Shown here: positions 27,120-35,415 of the stretch, in pieces | Layout of the letters: each line of letters starts with the position of its first letter | Position numbering within the stretch: the stretch's first letter is position 1 | NCBI GenBank assembly: GCA_964505215.1 | Contig: CAZDGU010000002.1 | Location: 124,001 to 188,000, forward strand | Length of the DNA stretch: 64,000 nucleotides | Reading direction: 5' to 3' | Source of the DNA: Gracilimonas sp964505215 | GTDB lineage: Bacteria > Bacteroidota > Rhodothermia > Balneolales > Balneolaceae | The notes under the pieces: generated by a model | What the model saw: only the letters and a program-made list of their open reading frames with translations | Database searches by the model: none | What the model was told of the DNA's origin: nothing | Made by a program: the position numbers and the translations under genes

Positions 27120-27194
27120 TTAAGCTGAAGTTCTTAATTTACCAACGTACATCAAGAACATGAGGTACTTTTTACTTCGGTCTTATCCAGAAAT

Positions 27195-27923
27195 ATGCCT
27201 ACAAGCAAAATAGAACTTTATGACCTTCAGCACGCCCCCTATCGCCGGATATGGGATTTGCAGCATGCCATACAGCAGCGCCTTATTGATGAAAAAAGAG
27301 CCGAACAACGCCGGGATTCAGACGCTCAAAAAAAGCTGAATGATGTTTTGCTATTTGTAGAGCACCCGCACGTTTATACGCTGGGGAAAAATGGACAGAA
27401 AGAACATTTGTTGCGTTCTATGGCTGAACTGCAAAAGCTGGAAGCTGAATTTATTGAAATTGACCGAGGCGGAGATATTACCTACCACGGACCGGGACAA
27501 ATTGTAGGCTATCCGATATTAGATTTAGAGCATTACTTTACCGACATGCACAAATACCTGCGCTATCTTGAGGAAGTAATTATTCGCGTATGCAGCGACT
27601 ACGACATTACAGCACATCGTATTAACGGAGCAACCGGAGTATGGGTTGATAACCAAAAAATATGCGCTTTAGGCATCCGCTGTTCCCGATGGGTTACCAT
27701 GCACGGCTTTGCTCTGAACGTGAATACCGATTTAAGCTACTTTCAAAATATTGTGCCCTGCGGTATTTGTGATAAATCTGTTACCAGCCTGCAACAGCTG
27801 TTAGGGGGTGAAGTTGATGCCGAAGAGGTGAAGAAAAAAATCACCCAACATTTCCAGGACGTGTTTCAAACTTCCGTCTCATTAAAAGGTTCTTTACAAG
27901 AAGTGGAGCAGATATTTTTGTAA
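27195..27923 (+). CDS. lipB: Octanoyl-[ACP]:protein N-octanoyltransferase
   Basis: A 242-residue LipB, which moves octanoate from acyl carrier protein to the lipoyl domains of E2 and GcvH. Conserved segments are ERGGDITYHGPGQIVGYPI-type (RGGDITYHGPGQ, 91-102), Lys156 in QKICALGIR, the HGFALNV motif and acyl-thioester Cys189 in IVPCGIC. There is a small family-typical N-terminal extension with two extra helices (about 15-50). lipA lies 97 bp downstream, so the two act in sequence on the same substrate proteins. Confidence 0.96.
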   Translation: MPTSKIELYDLQHAPYRRIWDLQHAIQQRLIDEKRAEQRRDSDAQKKLNDVLLFVEHPHVYTLGKNGQKEHLLRSMAELQKLEAEFIEIDRGGDITYHGPGQIVGYPILDLEHYFTDMHKYLRYLEEVIIRVCSDYDITAHRINGATGVWVDNQKICALGIRCSRWVTMHGFALNVNTDLSYFQNIVPCGICDKSVTSLQQLLGGEVDAEEVKKKITQHFQDVFQTSVSLKGSLQEVEQIFL

Positions 27924-27925
27924 CT

Positions 27926-27959
27926 TTTTGAGAATGGGTTTTTGGATCTTTTCTCAAAA
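27926..27959. repeat. Inverted repeat between lipB and lipA
   Basis: TTTTGAGAA and TTCTCAAAA (9-bp arms) separated by 16 nt, 2 bp after the lipB stop. It could be a weak terminator or attenuator; there is no clear U tract. Confidence 0.35.
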
Positions 27960-28020
27960 CCTTTAGTTGCTGATTTAGTAACACACCTGCTATCTATTTA
28001 AACATCACCAAAAACAAATT

Positions 28021-28902
28021 ATGATTAAAGAACTTCAGGTTGTAGAAGACCCCAAAACAAAAAGCCGCCGCCCCGACTGGCTTCGCGTAAAGCTGCCCTC
28101 CGGAAAAAAGTTTAAAGAAGTTTCGCAAACCATTCGCGAAAATAACCTGAATACGGTTTGTTCGGAAGCACGCTGCCCAAATATGGGAGAGTGCTGGGGA
28201 GCAGGAACTGCAACCTTTATGATTTTAGGTGATGTTTGCACGCGATCTTGCGCTTTTTGTGCTATTAAAACCGGACGTCCGCCACAAGATTTGGATTGGG
28301 ACGAACCCAAACGGGTAGCAGATGCTGCCGCTAAAATGAAACTTAAGCATGTGGTGCTTACCTCTGTAAACCGCGATGAACGTAAAGACGGCGGCGCTCC
28401 TATTTTTGCAGAATGCCACAAAGAAATTAGAAAAGCCATTCCCGGCGTCACCATAGAATCCCTTATTCCGGACTTTCGCGGAGAATGGGATGCTGCTCTG
28501 CAGATTGTTTTTGACACCCCGCCGGATGTGTTGAGCCATAATCTGGAAACGGTTCCCAGCAGATACAGACGAGTTCGCCCTCAGGCCCGTTACGAACGCT
28601 CACTGGAGTTGCTGAAGCGTACTAAGAATGCCGGATTGAGAACAAAAACCGGTATTATGGTTGGCTTGGGAGAAAAGCGAGAAGAAGTTATTGAATTAAT
28701 GCAAGACTGTGTAGAACACGGCGTTGATGTGTTAACCATTGGCCAATATATGCAGCCTACACAAATGCATCATCCGGTAATTGAGTGGGTGCATCCCGAT
28801 CAATTTGCTGAGTATAAAGAAATTGGAGAAAAGTTAGGTATTGAGCACGTAGAAAGCGGCCCTCTGGTGCGTTCTTCCTACCACGCTGAACGACATGTAT
28901 AA
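28021..28902 (+). CDS. lipA: Lipoyl synthase
   Basis: A 293-residue radical-SAM enzyme that inserts two sulfurs into protein-bound octanoate. It has both cluster motifs: auxiliary Cys47, Cys52 and Cys58 (CSEARCPNMGEC) and radical-SAM Cys73, Cys77 and Cys80 (CTRSCAFC). Further signatures are TSVNRDE, DVLSHNLETV, KSG-like TKTGIMVGLGE, and the C-terminal RSSYHAE, whose serine is the auxiliary-cluster ligand. Length is typical. Confidence 0.98.
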   Translation: MIKELQVVEDPKTKSRRPDWLRVKLPSGKKFKEVSQTIRENNLNTVCSEARCPNMGECWGAGTATFMILGDVCTRSCAFCAIKTGRPPQDLDWDEPKRVADAAAKMKLKHVVLTSVNRDERKDGGAPIFAECHKEIRKAIPGVTIESLIPDFRGEWDAALQIVFDTPPDVLSHNLETVPSRYRRVRPQARYERSLELLKRTKNAGLRTKTGIMVGLGEKREEVIELMQDCVEHGVDVLTIGQYMQPTQMHHPVIEWVHPDQFAEYKEIGEKLGIEHVESGPLVRSSYHAERHV

Positions 28903-28986
28903 TGTTAGCTTATTCTTATGTTGCTATTAATTCTTTAATTGCCAAGTATTAGGCAAGCGGCATATATCTTACAGCTTCATTAAAAA

Positions 28987-28997
28987 TAACTTTAGGC
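28987..28997 (+). promoter_or_regulatory. Candidate promoter box TAACTTTAGGC, plsY
   Basis: Matches the TAnCTTTA box; ends 13 bp before the plsY ATG, so the predicted leader is under 10 nt. Confidence 0.4.
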
Positions 28998-29010
28998 AAA
29001 CAGAAAACTT

Positions 29011-29715
29011 ATGGTTTCGTTATTTACCGTTTTATTAATCAGTTACGTACTGGGGTCTATTCCCTCATCCCTTTGGGTGGGGCAAATATTTCATAAAATG
29101 GACATCCGCAATTTTGGAAGCGGGAATCTCGGAACCACCAATGCTTTCCGGAACTTAGGGTGGAAGTCGGGCGTAAGCGTATTGGTTCTTGATTTCATGA
29201 AAGGCTTTGCAGCCTCATTTTGGGTAAGCATGTATGCTTTTGAAATTGCTAACGGACCTATTGCACCACCCGGTTGGGAAGCCGACGCATTCTTAAAAAT
29301 AAGTTGTGGAATGTTTGCAGTAGTAGGCCACATGTTTCCGGTTTTTGCACACTTTAAAGGAGGGAAAGGCGCCGCAACAGCAAGCGGAATGCTGTTTGGG
29401 ATTGAACCGATTTCTATAAGCATCAGCTCTGCGGTATTTATTGCAATTACCTTTTCTACCCGATATGTTTCGTTAGCCTCAATAACGGCGAGCTTTATTT
29501 ATCCCATCAGCTTAATTATAATGCGTTTCGGCTTTGGGTATTACGTAGATGGCAGTATTATCATATTTGCCATATTTATAGCCGCCGGCATTATTTATAA
29601 GCATAAGTCCAACATAAAACGGTTGTTAAACGGGACTGAAAACAAAGTGAACTTCGGCGAAAAGAAAGAAAAAGAAAACGCAGCATCTGAAAATTTGGCA
29701 GAGGCAGAAGTATGA
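29011..29715 (+). CDS. plsY: Glycerol-3-phosphate acyltransferase PlsY
   Basis: A 234-residue inner-membrane enzyme that uses acyl-phosphate to make 1-acylglycerol-3-phosphate, the first step of phospholipid synthesis. The three family motifs are visible: GSIPSSLWVG, SGNLGTTNAFR and GHMFPVFAHFKGGKGAATASG. About five to seven hydrophobic spans are present; the last ~30 residues are a charged Lys/Glu-rich cytoplasmic tail longer than usual. Its last codons overlap the gpsA start by 4 bp (ATGA), so substrate supply and use are translationally coupled. Confidence 0.96.
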   Translation: MVSLFTVLLISYVLGSIPSSLWVGQIFHKMDIRNFGSGNLGTTNAFRNLGWKSGVSVLVLDFMKGFAASFWVSMYAFEIANGPIAPPGWEADAFLKISCGMFAVVGHMFPVFAHFKGGKGAATASGMLFGIEPISISISSAVFIAITFSTRYVSLASITASFIYPISLIIMRFGFGYYVDGSIIIFAIFIAAGIIYKHKSNIKRLLNGTENKVNFGEKKEKENAASENLAEAEV

Positions 29716-30728
29716 GCAACATAAAAGTAACAATTGTAGGAGCCGGTAGCTTTGGAACTGCCTTAGCTATGGTACTAGAACAAGCCGGTAATAATGTACA
29801 AATTTGGGCGCGCGAAAAAGAAATTGCAGACCAAATAAACACAAATCATACCAATCCTTCTTATTTAAGTGATATACAGCTATCGGATTCTATAAAGGCC
29901 TATAACAATTTGGAAAAATGCCTTAAATCGCAGGATATGGTAGTTTTCGCAACACCTTCACACACCGTCCGCGAAGTAGCAGAGCGGCTAAAACCCTGCC
30001 TGGACGGAAGCGAAATATTGGTAACCGTAGCTAAAGGAATTGAAAATAAAACCTTCAAAACCATGTCTCAGGTGTTGGTTGAAGTGATGGAAGGCACCAC
30101 CTACGAAGATAACATTGGCGTACTTTACGGCCCCAGCCATGCCGAGGAAGTAGGCATGTTGAAACCTACAACCGTTGTTGCCAGTGCGTATTCGACCCGA
30201 ACAGCAAAAATAATTCAGCAGGCTTTTTTAACACCCATGTTTCGCGTGTATTTGAATAATGACATTATGGGTGTGGAAATAGGCGGCTCCGTTAAAAACA
30301 TTATGGCAATTGCAGCAGGTATTGTAGATGGGGCTGATTTAGGAGACAATGCCAAGGCGGCCCTTATTACCCGCGGCCTCCACGAAATGAAGCGTATGGG
30401 GATAATGATGGGCGCTCATTCCGATACGTTTTCGGGATTAACAGGTATGGGAGACTTGATTGTAACCTGCACCAGTACGCACAGCCGGAACCGATCGGTA
30501 GGCTTTCGCATTGGCAGGGGCGAAAAACTGGACGAGATTATTGAAAGCATGAACATGGTAGCGGAGGGAGTAAAAACAGCAAGATCGGTGCGCGATTGGG
30601 CCATCAAAACAGATACTGAAATGCCTATTACCAAAGCTGTGTATAATGTATTGTTCGAAAATATGGATCCAAAAGATGCGTTATACAGCCTGATGACCCG
30701 TGATACCAAAGATGAAATACTGATTTAA
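29712..30728 (+). CDS. gpsA: NAD(P)-dependent glycerol-3-phosphate dehydrogenase
   Basis: A 338-residue cytoplasmic enzyme that makes sn-glycerol 3-phosphate for PlsY. N-terminal VTIVGAGSFGTALAMVLEQAG is the dinucleotide site. Other signatures are GPSHAEEV, the catalytic-lysine region GGSVKNIMAIAAGI, and GLTGMGDLIVTCTS-HSRNR. It overlaps plsY by 4 bp. The downstream AlbA_2 gene starts 39 bp later on the same strand. Confidence 0.97.
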   Translation: MSNIKVTIVGAGSFGTALAMVLEQAGNNVQIWAREKEIADQINTNHTNPSYLSDIQLSDSIKAYNNLEKCLKSQDMVVFATPSHTVREVAERLKPCLDGSEILVTVAKGIENKTFKTMSQVLVEVMEGTTYEDNIGVLYGPSHAEEVGMLKPTTVVASAYSTRTAKIIQQAFLTPMFRVYLNNDIMGVEIGGSVKNIMAIAAGIVDGADLGDNAKAALITRGLHEMKRMGIMMGAHSDTFSGLTGMGDLIVTCTSTHSRNRSVGFRIGRGEKLDEIIESMNMVAEGVKTARSVRDWAIKTDTEMPITKAVYNVLFENMDPKDALYSLMTRDTKDEILI

Positions 30729-30767
30729 CAAGGCTCAAAGCAGAGTTCAATTTTTAAATATAATATT

Positions 30768-31469
30768 GTGAAGAAGGAAGAACTCGATTTTTACCTGCAA
30801 TACTCTAATTCTATTCAGGTTTCCAATCTTACTAAAAAAGACCTTAAAAACCTTATTCAAACCGGTGAGAGCAGCTTTTTAGAATTTAAACACAGTGTGG
30901 CCTCACCCAAAAAAATTGCTCGCGAAATGGCCGCATTAGCAAATACCAAAGGCGGTACCATTTTGATTGGCGTAGAAGATAACGGAGAAATGGTAGGCGT
31001 TGAAGCTTATCACGAAGAAGAGTTTTGGCTGAACCAGGCGGCTAAAGACGTATGCATTCCCGAAATACCCATTGGCATTGAGTTATTAAATGTGGGAGAG
31101 CGTGATATTTTAATTGTGAAAGTTCCCGAAGCCGAGCACAAACCCATATATGTTAAAGGCGAAAATGTGCGCCAGGTGTATGTGCGCATCGATGAAGAAA
31201 GCGCCGTTGCCAGCGATGAATATATAGAGGTGCTAAAGCAAAATGATTCAGAAGAAGGCATTACTTTTGAATATGGCGAAAAAGAGCAGCAGTTATTCCG
31301 CTTTCTGAATGAATACGGAGAAATTACCGTTCAGAGATTTTCATTGCTAATCAGCGTCACAACCTATCGGTCAGCCAAAATATTGGTAAACCTGGTAAGT
31401 GCAGGCGTGCTCGATTTGTTTGAGAAAGACGGAGTTACACATTATACATTTTCCAATAAAAGTTCTTAA
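30768..31469 (+). CDS. Schlafen AlbA_2-domain protein with C-terminal winged-helix-like region
   Basis: A 233-residue protein opening with GTG. Residues about 20-150 match the AlbA_2 domain (SSFLEFKHSVASPKKIAREMAALANTKGGTILIGVEDNG, then VYVRIDEESAVASDEYI), linked to nucleic-acid binding and transcription control. Residues about 165-230 (EKEQQLFRFLNEYGEITVQ, then FSLLISVTTYRSAKILVNLVSAGVLDLF) look like a winged-helix module. The large ATPase part found in many Schlafen-group proteins is missing. Probably a DNA-binding regulator; whether it governs plsY-gpsA upstream or the genes downstream is unknown. Confidence 0.85.
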   Translation: MKKEELDFYLQYSNSIQVSNLTKKDLKNLIQTGESSFLEFKHSVASPKKIAREMAALANTKGGTILIGVEDNGEMVGVEAYHEEEFWLNQAAKDVCIPEIPIGIELLNVGERDILIVKVPEAEHKPIYVKGENVRQVYVRIDEESAVASDEYIEVLKQNDSEEGITFEYGEKEQQLFRFLNEYGEITVQRFSLLISVTTYRSAKILVNLVSAGVLDLFEKDGVTHYTFSNKSS

Positions 31470-31498
31470 TTTTACTTGTTCTAAATAGAGTAAATGCT

Positions 31499-31939
31499 AT
31501 GAGTATTGAAGATGAAAGTTTAGATGATGTTATTTCCTCTCTGATTGATGTAGATGAGGACGATTCTGAATCATCAGCTAACAACCCTTACGAAGATCGT
31601 GAGCTAACCGGCGAGCCTCTGGTTTTAACTGAGCGAGCAGCACGGCAGGTTAAGAAAATTCAGCAGGATGAAGGACTGACTAAAGACACCTATTTACGCG
31701 TTGCAGTAGATGGCGGCGGATGCTCCGGCCTTAGTTACAAATTAGGCCTCGATCACCGTACTGATGAAGACCGCGTATTCGAAAGCTTTGGTGTAGAAAT
31801 TTTAGTAGCCGAAAAACACTTAATTTATTTGGAAGGGATGCAGATCGATTATCCCGACGGACTGGATGCACGCGGCTTTACCTTCGAGAATCCCAATGCA
31901 ATTGAAAACTGCGGCTGCGGAACCTCCTTTGCCATATAA
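31499..31939 (+). CDS. HesB/IscA/ErpA-family iron-sulfur carrier with acidic N-terminal extension
   Basis: A 146-residue A-type carrier. The core (about 39-146) shows the three conserved ligand cysteines, Cys75 in DGGGCSGLSY and Cys138 and Cys140 in ENCGCGTSF. It would accept Fe-S clusters from a scaffold and hand them to client enzymes such as LipA or HemW, both encoded nearby. Oddly, residues 1-38 are an acidic extension (14 Asp/Glu) absent from E. coli ErpA and IscA, which are about 107-114 residues long; it might recruit a partner. Confidence 0.94.
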   Translation: MSIEDESLDDVISSLIDVDEDDSESSANNPYEDRELTGEPLVLTERAARQVKKIQQDEGLTKDTYLRVAVDGGGCSGLSYKLGLDHRTDEDRVFESFGVEILVAEKHLIYLEGMQIDYPDGLDARGFTFENPNAIENCGCGTSFAI

Positions 31940-32083
31940 AAATCGGCCGTTCAATTCCACAACAGACTAGTTAAGGGAATGAGCTTATAATCCGCATTCA
32001 CATCGCTCCACAGGTTGGGAATTGGTTTATGGATATTCCTATCTTCTTCAAAATTGTACCGTTCAACCCTAAAAGCCAATTCC

Positions 32084-32641
32084 ATGATTTATGAATTTCT
32101 AAACCGTAAGCCCCAGATTGATGAATCGGCATTTATTGCTCCCGGCGCCGATATTATTGGTGATGTAAGCTTGGGCAAGCAGAGCAGCGTTTGGTTTAAT
32201 ACTACCATCCGCGGAGATGTAAATTATATCAGAATTGGCGACCAAAGCAACGTGCAGGACAACGTATGCATCCACGTGATGAACCAAACCGGACCCACTG
32301 TTATTGGTAACGAGGTAACCATTGGGCACGGCGCGGTGGTGCACGGCTGTACCATTCACGATCGTGTACTGGTGGGCATTAACGCAACTATTTTAGATAA
32401 AGCCGTTATTAAATCGGATGTGCTTATTGCAGCAGGCACGCTGGTTCCTCCCGGAAAAACCCTGGAAAGCGGATATATGTATATGGGCTCGCCTGCTAAA
32501 AAAACCCGAAAGCTCACCCAAGAGGAGCTCGAATCTATTCCCAAATATGCCGCAAACTATGTGAAATATTCACGCGCCTACCAGAAAAAAGATACCTACG
32601 ATGAAAACCCATTCTACAATGCCGGCACTCCAAGTAAATAG
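32084..32641 (+). CDS. Gamma-carbonic anhydrase family (YrdA-type hexapeptide-repeat protein)
   Basis: A 185-residue left-handed beta-helix protein with repeated hexapeptides. The three zinc-binding histidines of gamma-class carbonic anhydrases are in register: H64 (NVCIHV), H82 (IGHGAVVH) and H87. The ATG at 32084 gives the standard N-terminus (MIYEFLNRKPQIDESAFIAPGA...); an open frame from 32015 adds 23 non-homologous residues and was rejected. It may hydrate CO2 or be an acyltransferase relative. hemW starts 6 bp downstream. Confidence 0.93.
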   Translation: MIYEFLNRKPQIDESAFIAPGADIIGDVSLGKQSSVWFNTTIRGDVNYIRIGDQSNVQDNVCIHVMNQTGPTVIGNEVTIGHGAVVHGCTIHDRVLVGINATILDKAVIKSDVLIAAGTLVPPGKTLESGYMYMGSPAKKTRKLTQEELESIPKYAANYVKYSRAYQKKDTYDENPFYNAGTPSK

Positions 32642-32647
32642 GAAATT

Positions 32648-33787
32648 ATGAGCGGCCTGTATATTCACATCCCTTTTTGTAAGCAGGCATGCTCGTACTG
32701 CAATTTTTATTTTGTTACGCGTCAGGAGTACAAACAGGATTTCGTGGATGCGCTGGTGCGCGAAATTCATCACAAAAAAGATACTCGATTTGCCGAACAG
32801 CCGGTTGAAACCATTTACATTGGCGGAGGCACGCCTTCTTTGCTAACCATCCGGCAGGTGCATGAAATTTTGGAGGCCGTATATGAAGTTTTTAAGGTTG
32901 AACCGAAAGAAATTACCTTCGAAACCAATCCGGATGATGTGACGGAAGAATTTTTGGAAGGACTGAAATCAGCCGGGGTGAACCGAGCCAGCATGGGCGT
33001 ACAGTCTTTTCAGCCCGAGCTGCTTAAATTCATGAACAGAGCGCATAATGCCGACGAGGCGCTGCGCTGCATGCAACTTTTAAAGGCATCGGGCATAGAC
33101 GTTTTTACAGTAGATTTGATTTATGGAAATCCGGGACAAACTTTGGCCATGCTGGAAGAAGATCTCGATCGCCTGCTCTCCTTCAACCCGCCGCATGTGT
33201 CAGCCTATTCGCTGACTATTGAACCTCGCACCCGGCTGGCAAAACAAATTGAACTGGGGCGGATTATTGCTCCCAAAAATGAGATCGTTTCTGACCATTA
33301 TGATTTAGTGGTGCAGCGATTAAAAGCCGCAGGAATTGAGCAGTATGAAGTGAGCAACTTTGCCAAACCCGGTAGCGAGGCCATTCATAATTCCAGCTAT
33401 TGGACTCATGTAAACTATTTGGGTTTAGGTCCCGGTGCGCACTCGTTTTGGTGGAATGAGGACGAAAAAAGTGCCCAAAGATGGAATAACAAAAGTGATT
33501 TAAAAGCTTACTTAAACGATGGCTGGAAAAACAGAAATGAAGTAGAAGAGCTTTCGCTGGAAGAGCTGGCGGAAGAACGGCTGATGCTTTCCATGCGGAC
33601 GCAAGCCGGAATTCACTCCAAAGAAATGAAGAGCCGGTACAATTTCACTTTCAACAAGCGCCAGCAGCAATATTTGGAAAAATTAGCAGAAAAGGGAAAA
33701 GCCGAGCTGCTGCCCGAACAAATTCGATTAACCACAAAAGGACGAAAAATAGCCGATGCTATTTTGCTCGATTTAGTAACAATGTGA
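32648..33787 (+). CDS. hemW: HemW-type radical SAM protein (heme chaperone)
   Basis: A 379-residue radical-SAM protein. Cluster motif CKQACSYCNFYF (CxxxCxxC) sits near the N-terminus after SGLYIHIPF. It is followed by IYIGGGTPS, ETNPDD, GVNRASMGVQSF, DVFTVDLIYGNPGQT, SAYSLTIEPRT and the C-terminal HemN_C-like region. HemW proteins bind heme and insert it into respiratory enzymes; they were long mislabelled as coproporphyrinogen III dehydrogenases. The residue after CxxC is Asn-Phe rather than a further Cys-x-Phe, which is the HemW pattern rather than HemN. Confidence 0.95.
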   Translation: MSGLYIHIPFCKQACSYCNFYFVTRQEYKQDFVDALVREIHHKKDTRFAEQPVETIYIGGGTPSLLTIRQVHEILEAVYEVFKVEPKEITFETNPDDVTEEFLEGLKSAGVNRASMGVQSFQPELLKFMNRAHNADEALRCMQLLKASGIDVFTVDLIYGNPGQTLAMLEEDLDRLLSFNPPHVSAYSLTIEPRTRLAKQIELGRIIAPKNEIVSDHYDLVVQRLKAAGIEQYEVSNFAKPGSEAIHNSSYWTHVNYLGLGPGAHSFWWNEDEKSAQRWNNKSDLKAYLNDGWKNRNEVEELSLEELAEERLMLSMRTQAGIHSKEMKSRYNFTFNKRQQQYLEKLAEKGKAELLPEQIRLTTKGRKIADAILLDLVTM

Positions 33788-33830
33788 GCTGATTATTTGT
33801 CAAGATGCCTCAATCCCTTAGCTGCTTTTC

Positions 33831-34973
33831 TCAGTCCACCATTCGCTCCCACTTCCGGGCAATTTTACTATAATCAGCAGACTTTTCAGAAAGCCCGGCT
33901 ATTTGATACGCCTCGGCTACCATGTTAAAAGCAGATGCCAAGCGACGGTAATCACTTTGGGCTGGTTTGCTTGCCGTTCCTTCCAGCTCCGGAATAATAA
34001 GGCCTGTGCTTTTTTCAAGCGTATCGGGGTGATCGTTTACCGTAAAGTTAGCCTGATAAATAAGCGGCCAAAACTGCGCATTCCCATAAACGTTGCGCGC
34101 AATTCTCCAGTGCCACTCGTTTTGCTGTACCTCGTAAGAGCGGGATGAAACTTCCTCCGCTGATGCTGATTGAGCCTTTTTGTTTTCATTTCCGGTTTGA
34201 ACCGATTGATTGGCTGAAGCTTCCGTCGGCGGCTTTGTTTCCGAAGCAGTGGCCGGAGGTTCAAGATCCTGTGGCTCTTCCGTTGGCTGCTGCGTTGCTT
34301 TTGGTACTTCTGAACGGGTCGTTTCTTTTTGATCGGCTAATCGGGAGGTGGAATCAGGTTGCATTAAAAACCAGGCAATTCCGGCAATAATTATTAAAGG
34401 AATCAGTATGGCTAACAGAATGGAGAGTCCGCTCAGCTTTTTCTTTTCTTTCTCTGCTTTGGGGAGAATCGGTTCTGCCCGCACTTCGCCACTTTCAGGT
34501 TCAGAAACGTCCTCAAATTCCATCGGCGTAACTTCTTCAGCATCTTCAGAGGATTCATTCACCCCAAAAACCTGCGCTGTGGATTCAGACTCCTGTTCGT
34601 GTTCTTTTTCTTCCTTTTTGAAAGTAGAAGCCGCCTCCGATTCAGTGTCTGTTTCGCCAAGCAGTTCCGGCTCTAAGTGGGCATATTTAGCATTTACTTC
34701 TTCTTTGAGCGCTTTATACGGACTAAAATTAACGCGTTTATGCGCCGGAATAGTAATAGGCTCGCCCGTTTGAGGATTTTGCCCCTGCCGTTCCGCTACA
34801 TCTTTTACGGTAAAGCTGCCAAAATTAGTGATAGAAGCTTTTCCGGTTTCCTGCAGTTCATCTATAATACGTGCGGTTAACGCTTTGGCAAAGGCTTCAC
34901 TTTTTTGTTTACTGAGGCCGGTTTTTCTCGAAAGGGCGTCAACAATATCGCCGTAGGTTACTTTATTACTCAT
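33831..34973 (-). CDS. Membrane-spanning HU-family DNA-binding protein with LysM domain
   Basis: A 380-residue three-part protein. Residues 1-92 are an HU/IHF domain (FAKALTARIIDELQ, TNFGSFTVKDVAER, arm NPQTGEPITIPAHKRVNFSP). Residues 95-175 are a strongly acidic linker. A membrane span (about 182-204) follows KEKKK, so by positive-inside the HU domain faces the cytoplasm. Then comes a Pro/Thr/Gln-rich linker and a LysM-like domain (about 278-330: YEVQQNEWHWRIARNVYGN, IYQANF) in the periplasm, and a short helical tail. It would link DNA to peptidoglycan (inference). I chose ATG 34973; 34985 is possible. It overlaps the upstream HU gene by 8 bp. Confidence 0.92.
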   Translation of the reverse strand: MSNKVTYGDIVDALSRKTGLSKQKSEAFAKALTARIIDELQETGKASITNFGSFTVKDVAERQGQNPQTGEPITIPAHKRVNFSPYKALKEEVNAKYAHLEPELLGETDTESEAASTFKKEEKEHEQESESTAQVFGVNESSEDAEEVTPMEFEDVSEPESGEVRAEPILPKAEKEKKKLSGLSILLAILIPLIIIAGIAWFLMQPDSTSRLADQKETTRSEVPKATQQPTEEPQDLEPPATASETKPPTEASANQSVQTGNENKKAQSASAEEVSSRSYEVQQNEWHWRIARNVYGNAQFWPLIYQANFTVNDHPDTLEKSTGLIIPELEGTASKPAQSDYRRLASAFNMVAEAYQIAGLSEKSADYSKIARKWERMVD

Positions 34974-35253
34974 CAGTGTCCTCATTCAATATATCCCGGA
35001 GCGTGCTGCTGGAGTGAAAATGTACCACCCGCTTTTTAGGAATGCGCATCATCTGTTTGTAATGGGGATTGTAAGACTTATGTTCATCCCGTATTTCAGA
35101 TTTAAAGCTTCCAAAGCCGGGCAGCGTAAATCCTCTTCCTTTAGCCAGCAATACCGTCAACCCATCCACAAAAGAATCGTACAGCACTTCGGTATCAGCC
35201 TGTGTAAGCTCCAGCTCTTCCGCTATGCTTTTAAGCACCTCCGATTTTGTCAT
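34966..35253 (-). CDS. HU/IHF-family DNA-binding protein
   Basis: A 95-residue HU-like protein with helical base (MTKSEVLKSIAEELELTQADTEVL), beta saddle (KGRGFTLPGFGSFKSEIR) and DNA-binding arm region (YNPHYKQMMRIPKKRVVHFH). It overlaps the membrane HU-LysM gene by 8 bp, so the two are made together. HU-family proteins are obligate dimers, and this one may pair with the membrane-anchored HU domain as IHF alpha/beta do (inference). A TTG-initiated start two codons upstream (35259) is less likely than the ATG at 35253. The Pro at the arm tip typical of HU is replaced by N-P-H-Y. Confidence 0.92.
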   Translation of the reverse strand: MTKSEVLKSIAEELELTQADTEVLYDSFVDGLTVLLAKGRGFTLPGFGSFKSEIRDEHKSYNPHYKQMMRIPKKRVVHFHSSSTLRDILNEDTDE

Positions 35254-35415
35254 AATCAATCGAGTTTAGTTAATCATCAAAGTAGAACAGAATAAATACT
35301 AAAACGATGAAATATGCAATTTTTTGGAAATTTGCATCCATTTCATTAATTCATGGTTTATTTGTGGGTGATGCTTATCATTCCAAAAAGAACCAAAGCT
35401 CGAAATTTTAAGCGT

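Noticed and set aside
32648..33787. Oxygen-independent coproporphyrinogen III oxidase (HemN) assignment
   Set aside because: The CxxxCxxC is followed by Asn-Phe and length is about 379, the HemW pattern.
33788..33830. Terminator between hemW and the HU-LysM gene
   Set aside because: No stem of useful length is present in the 43-bp convergent spacer.
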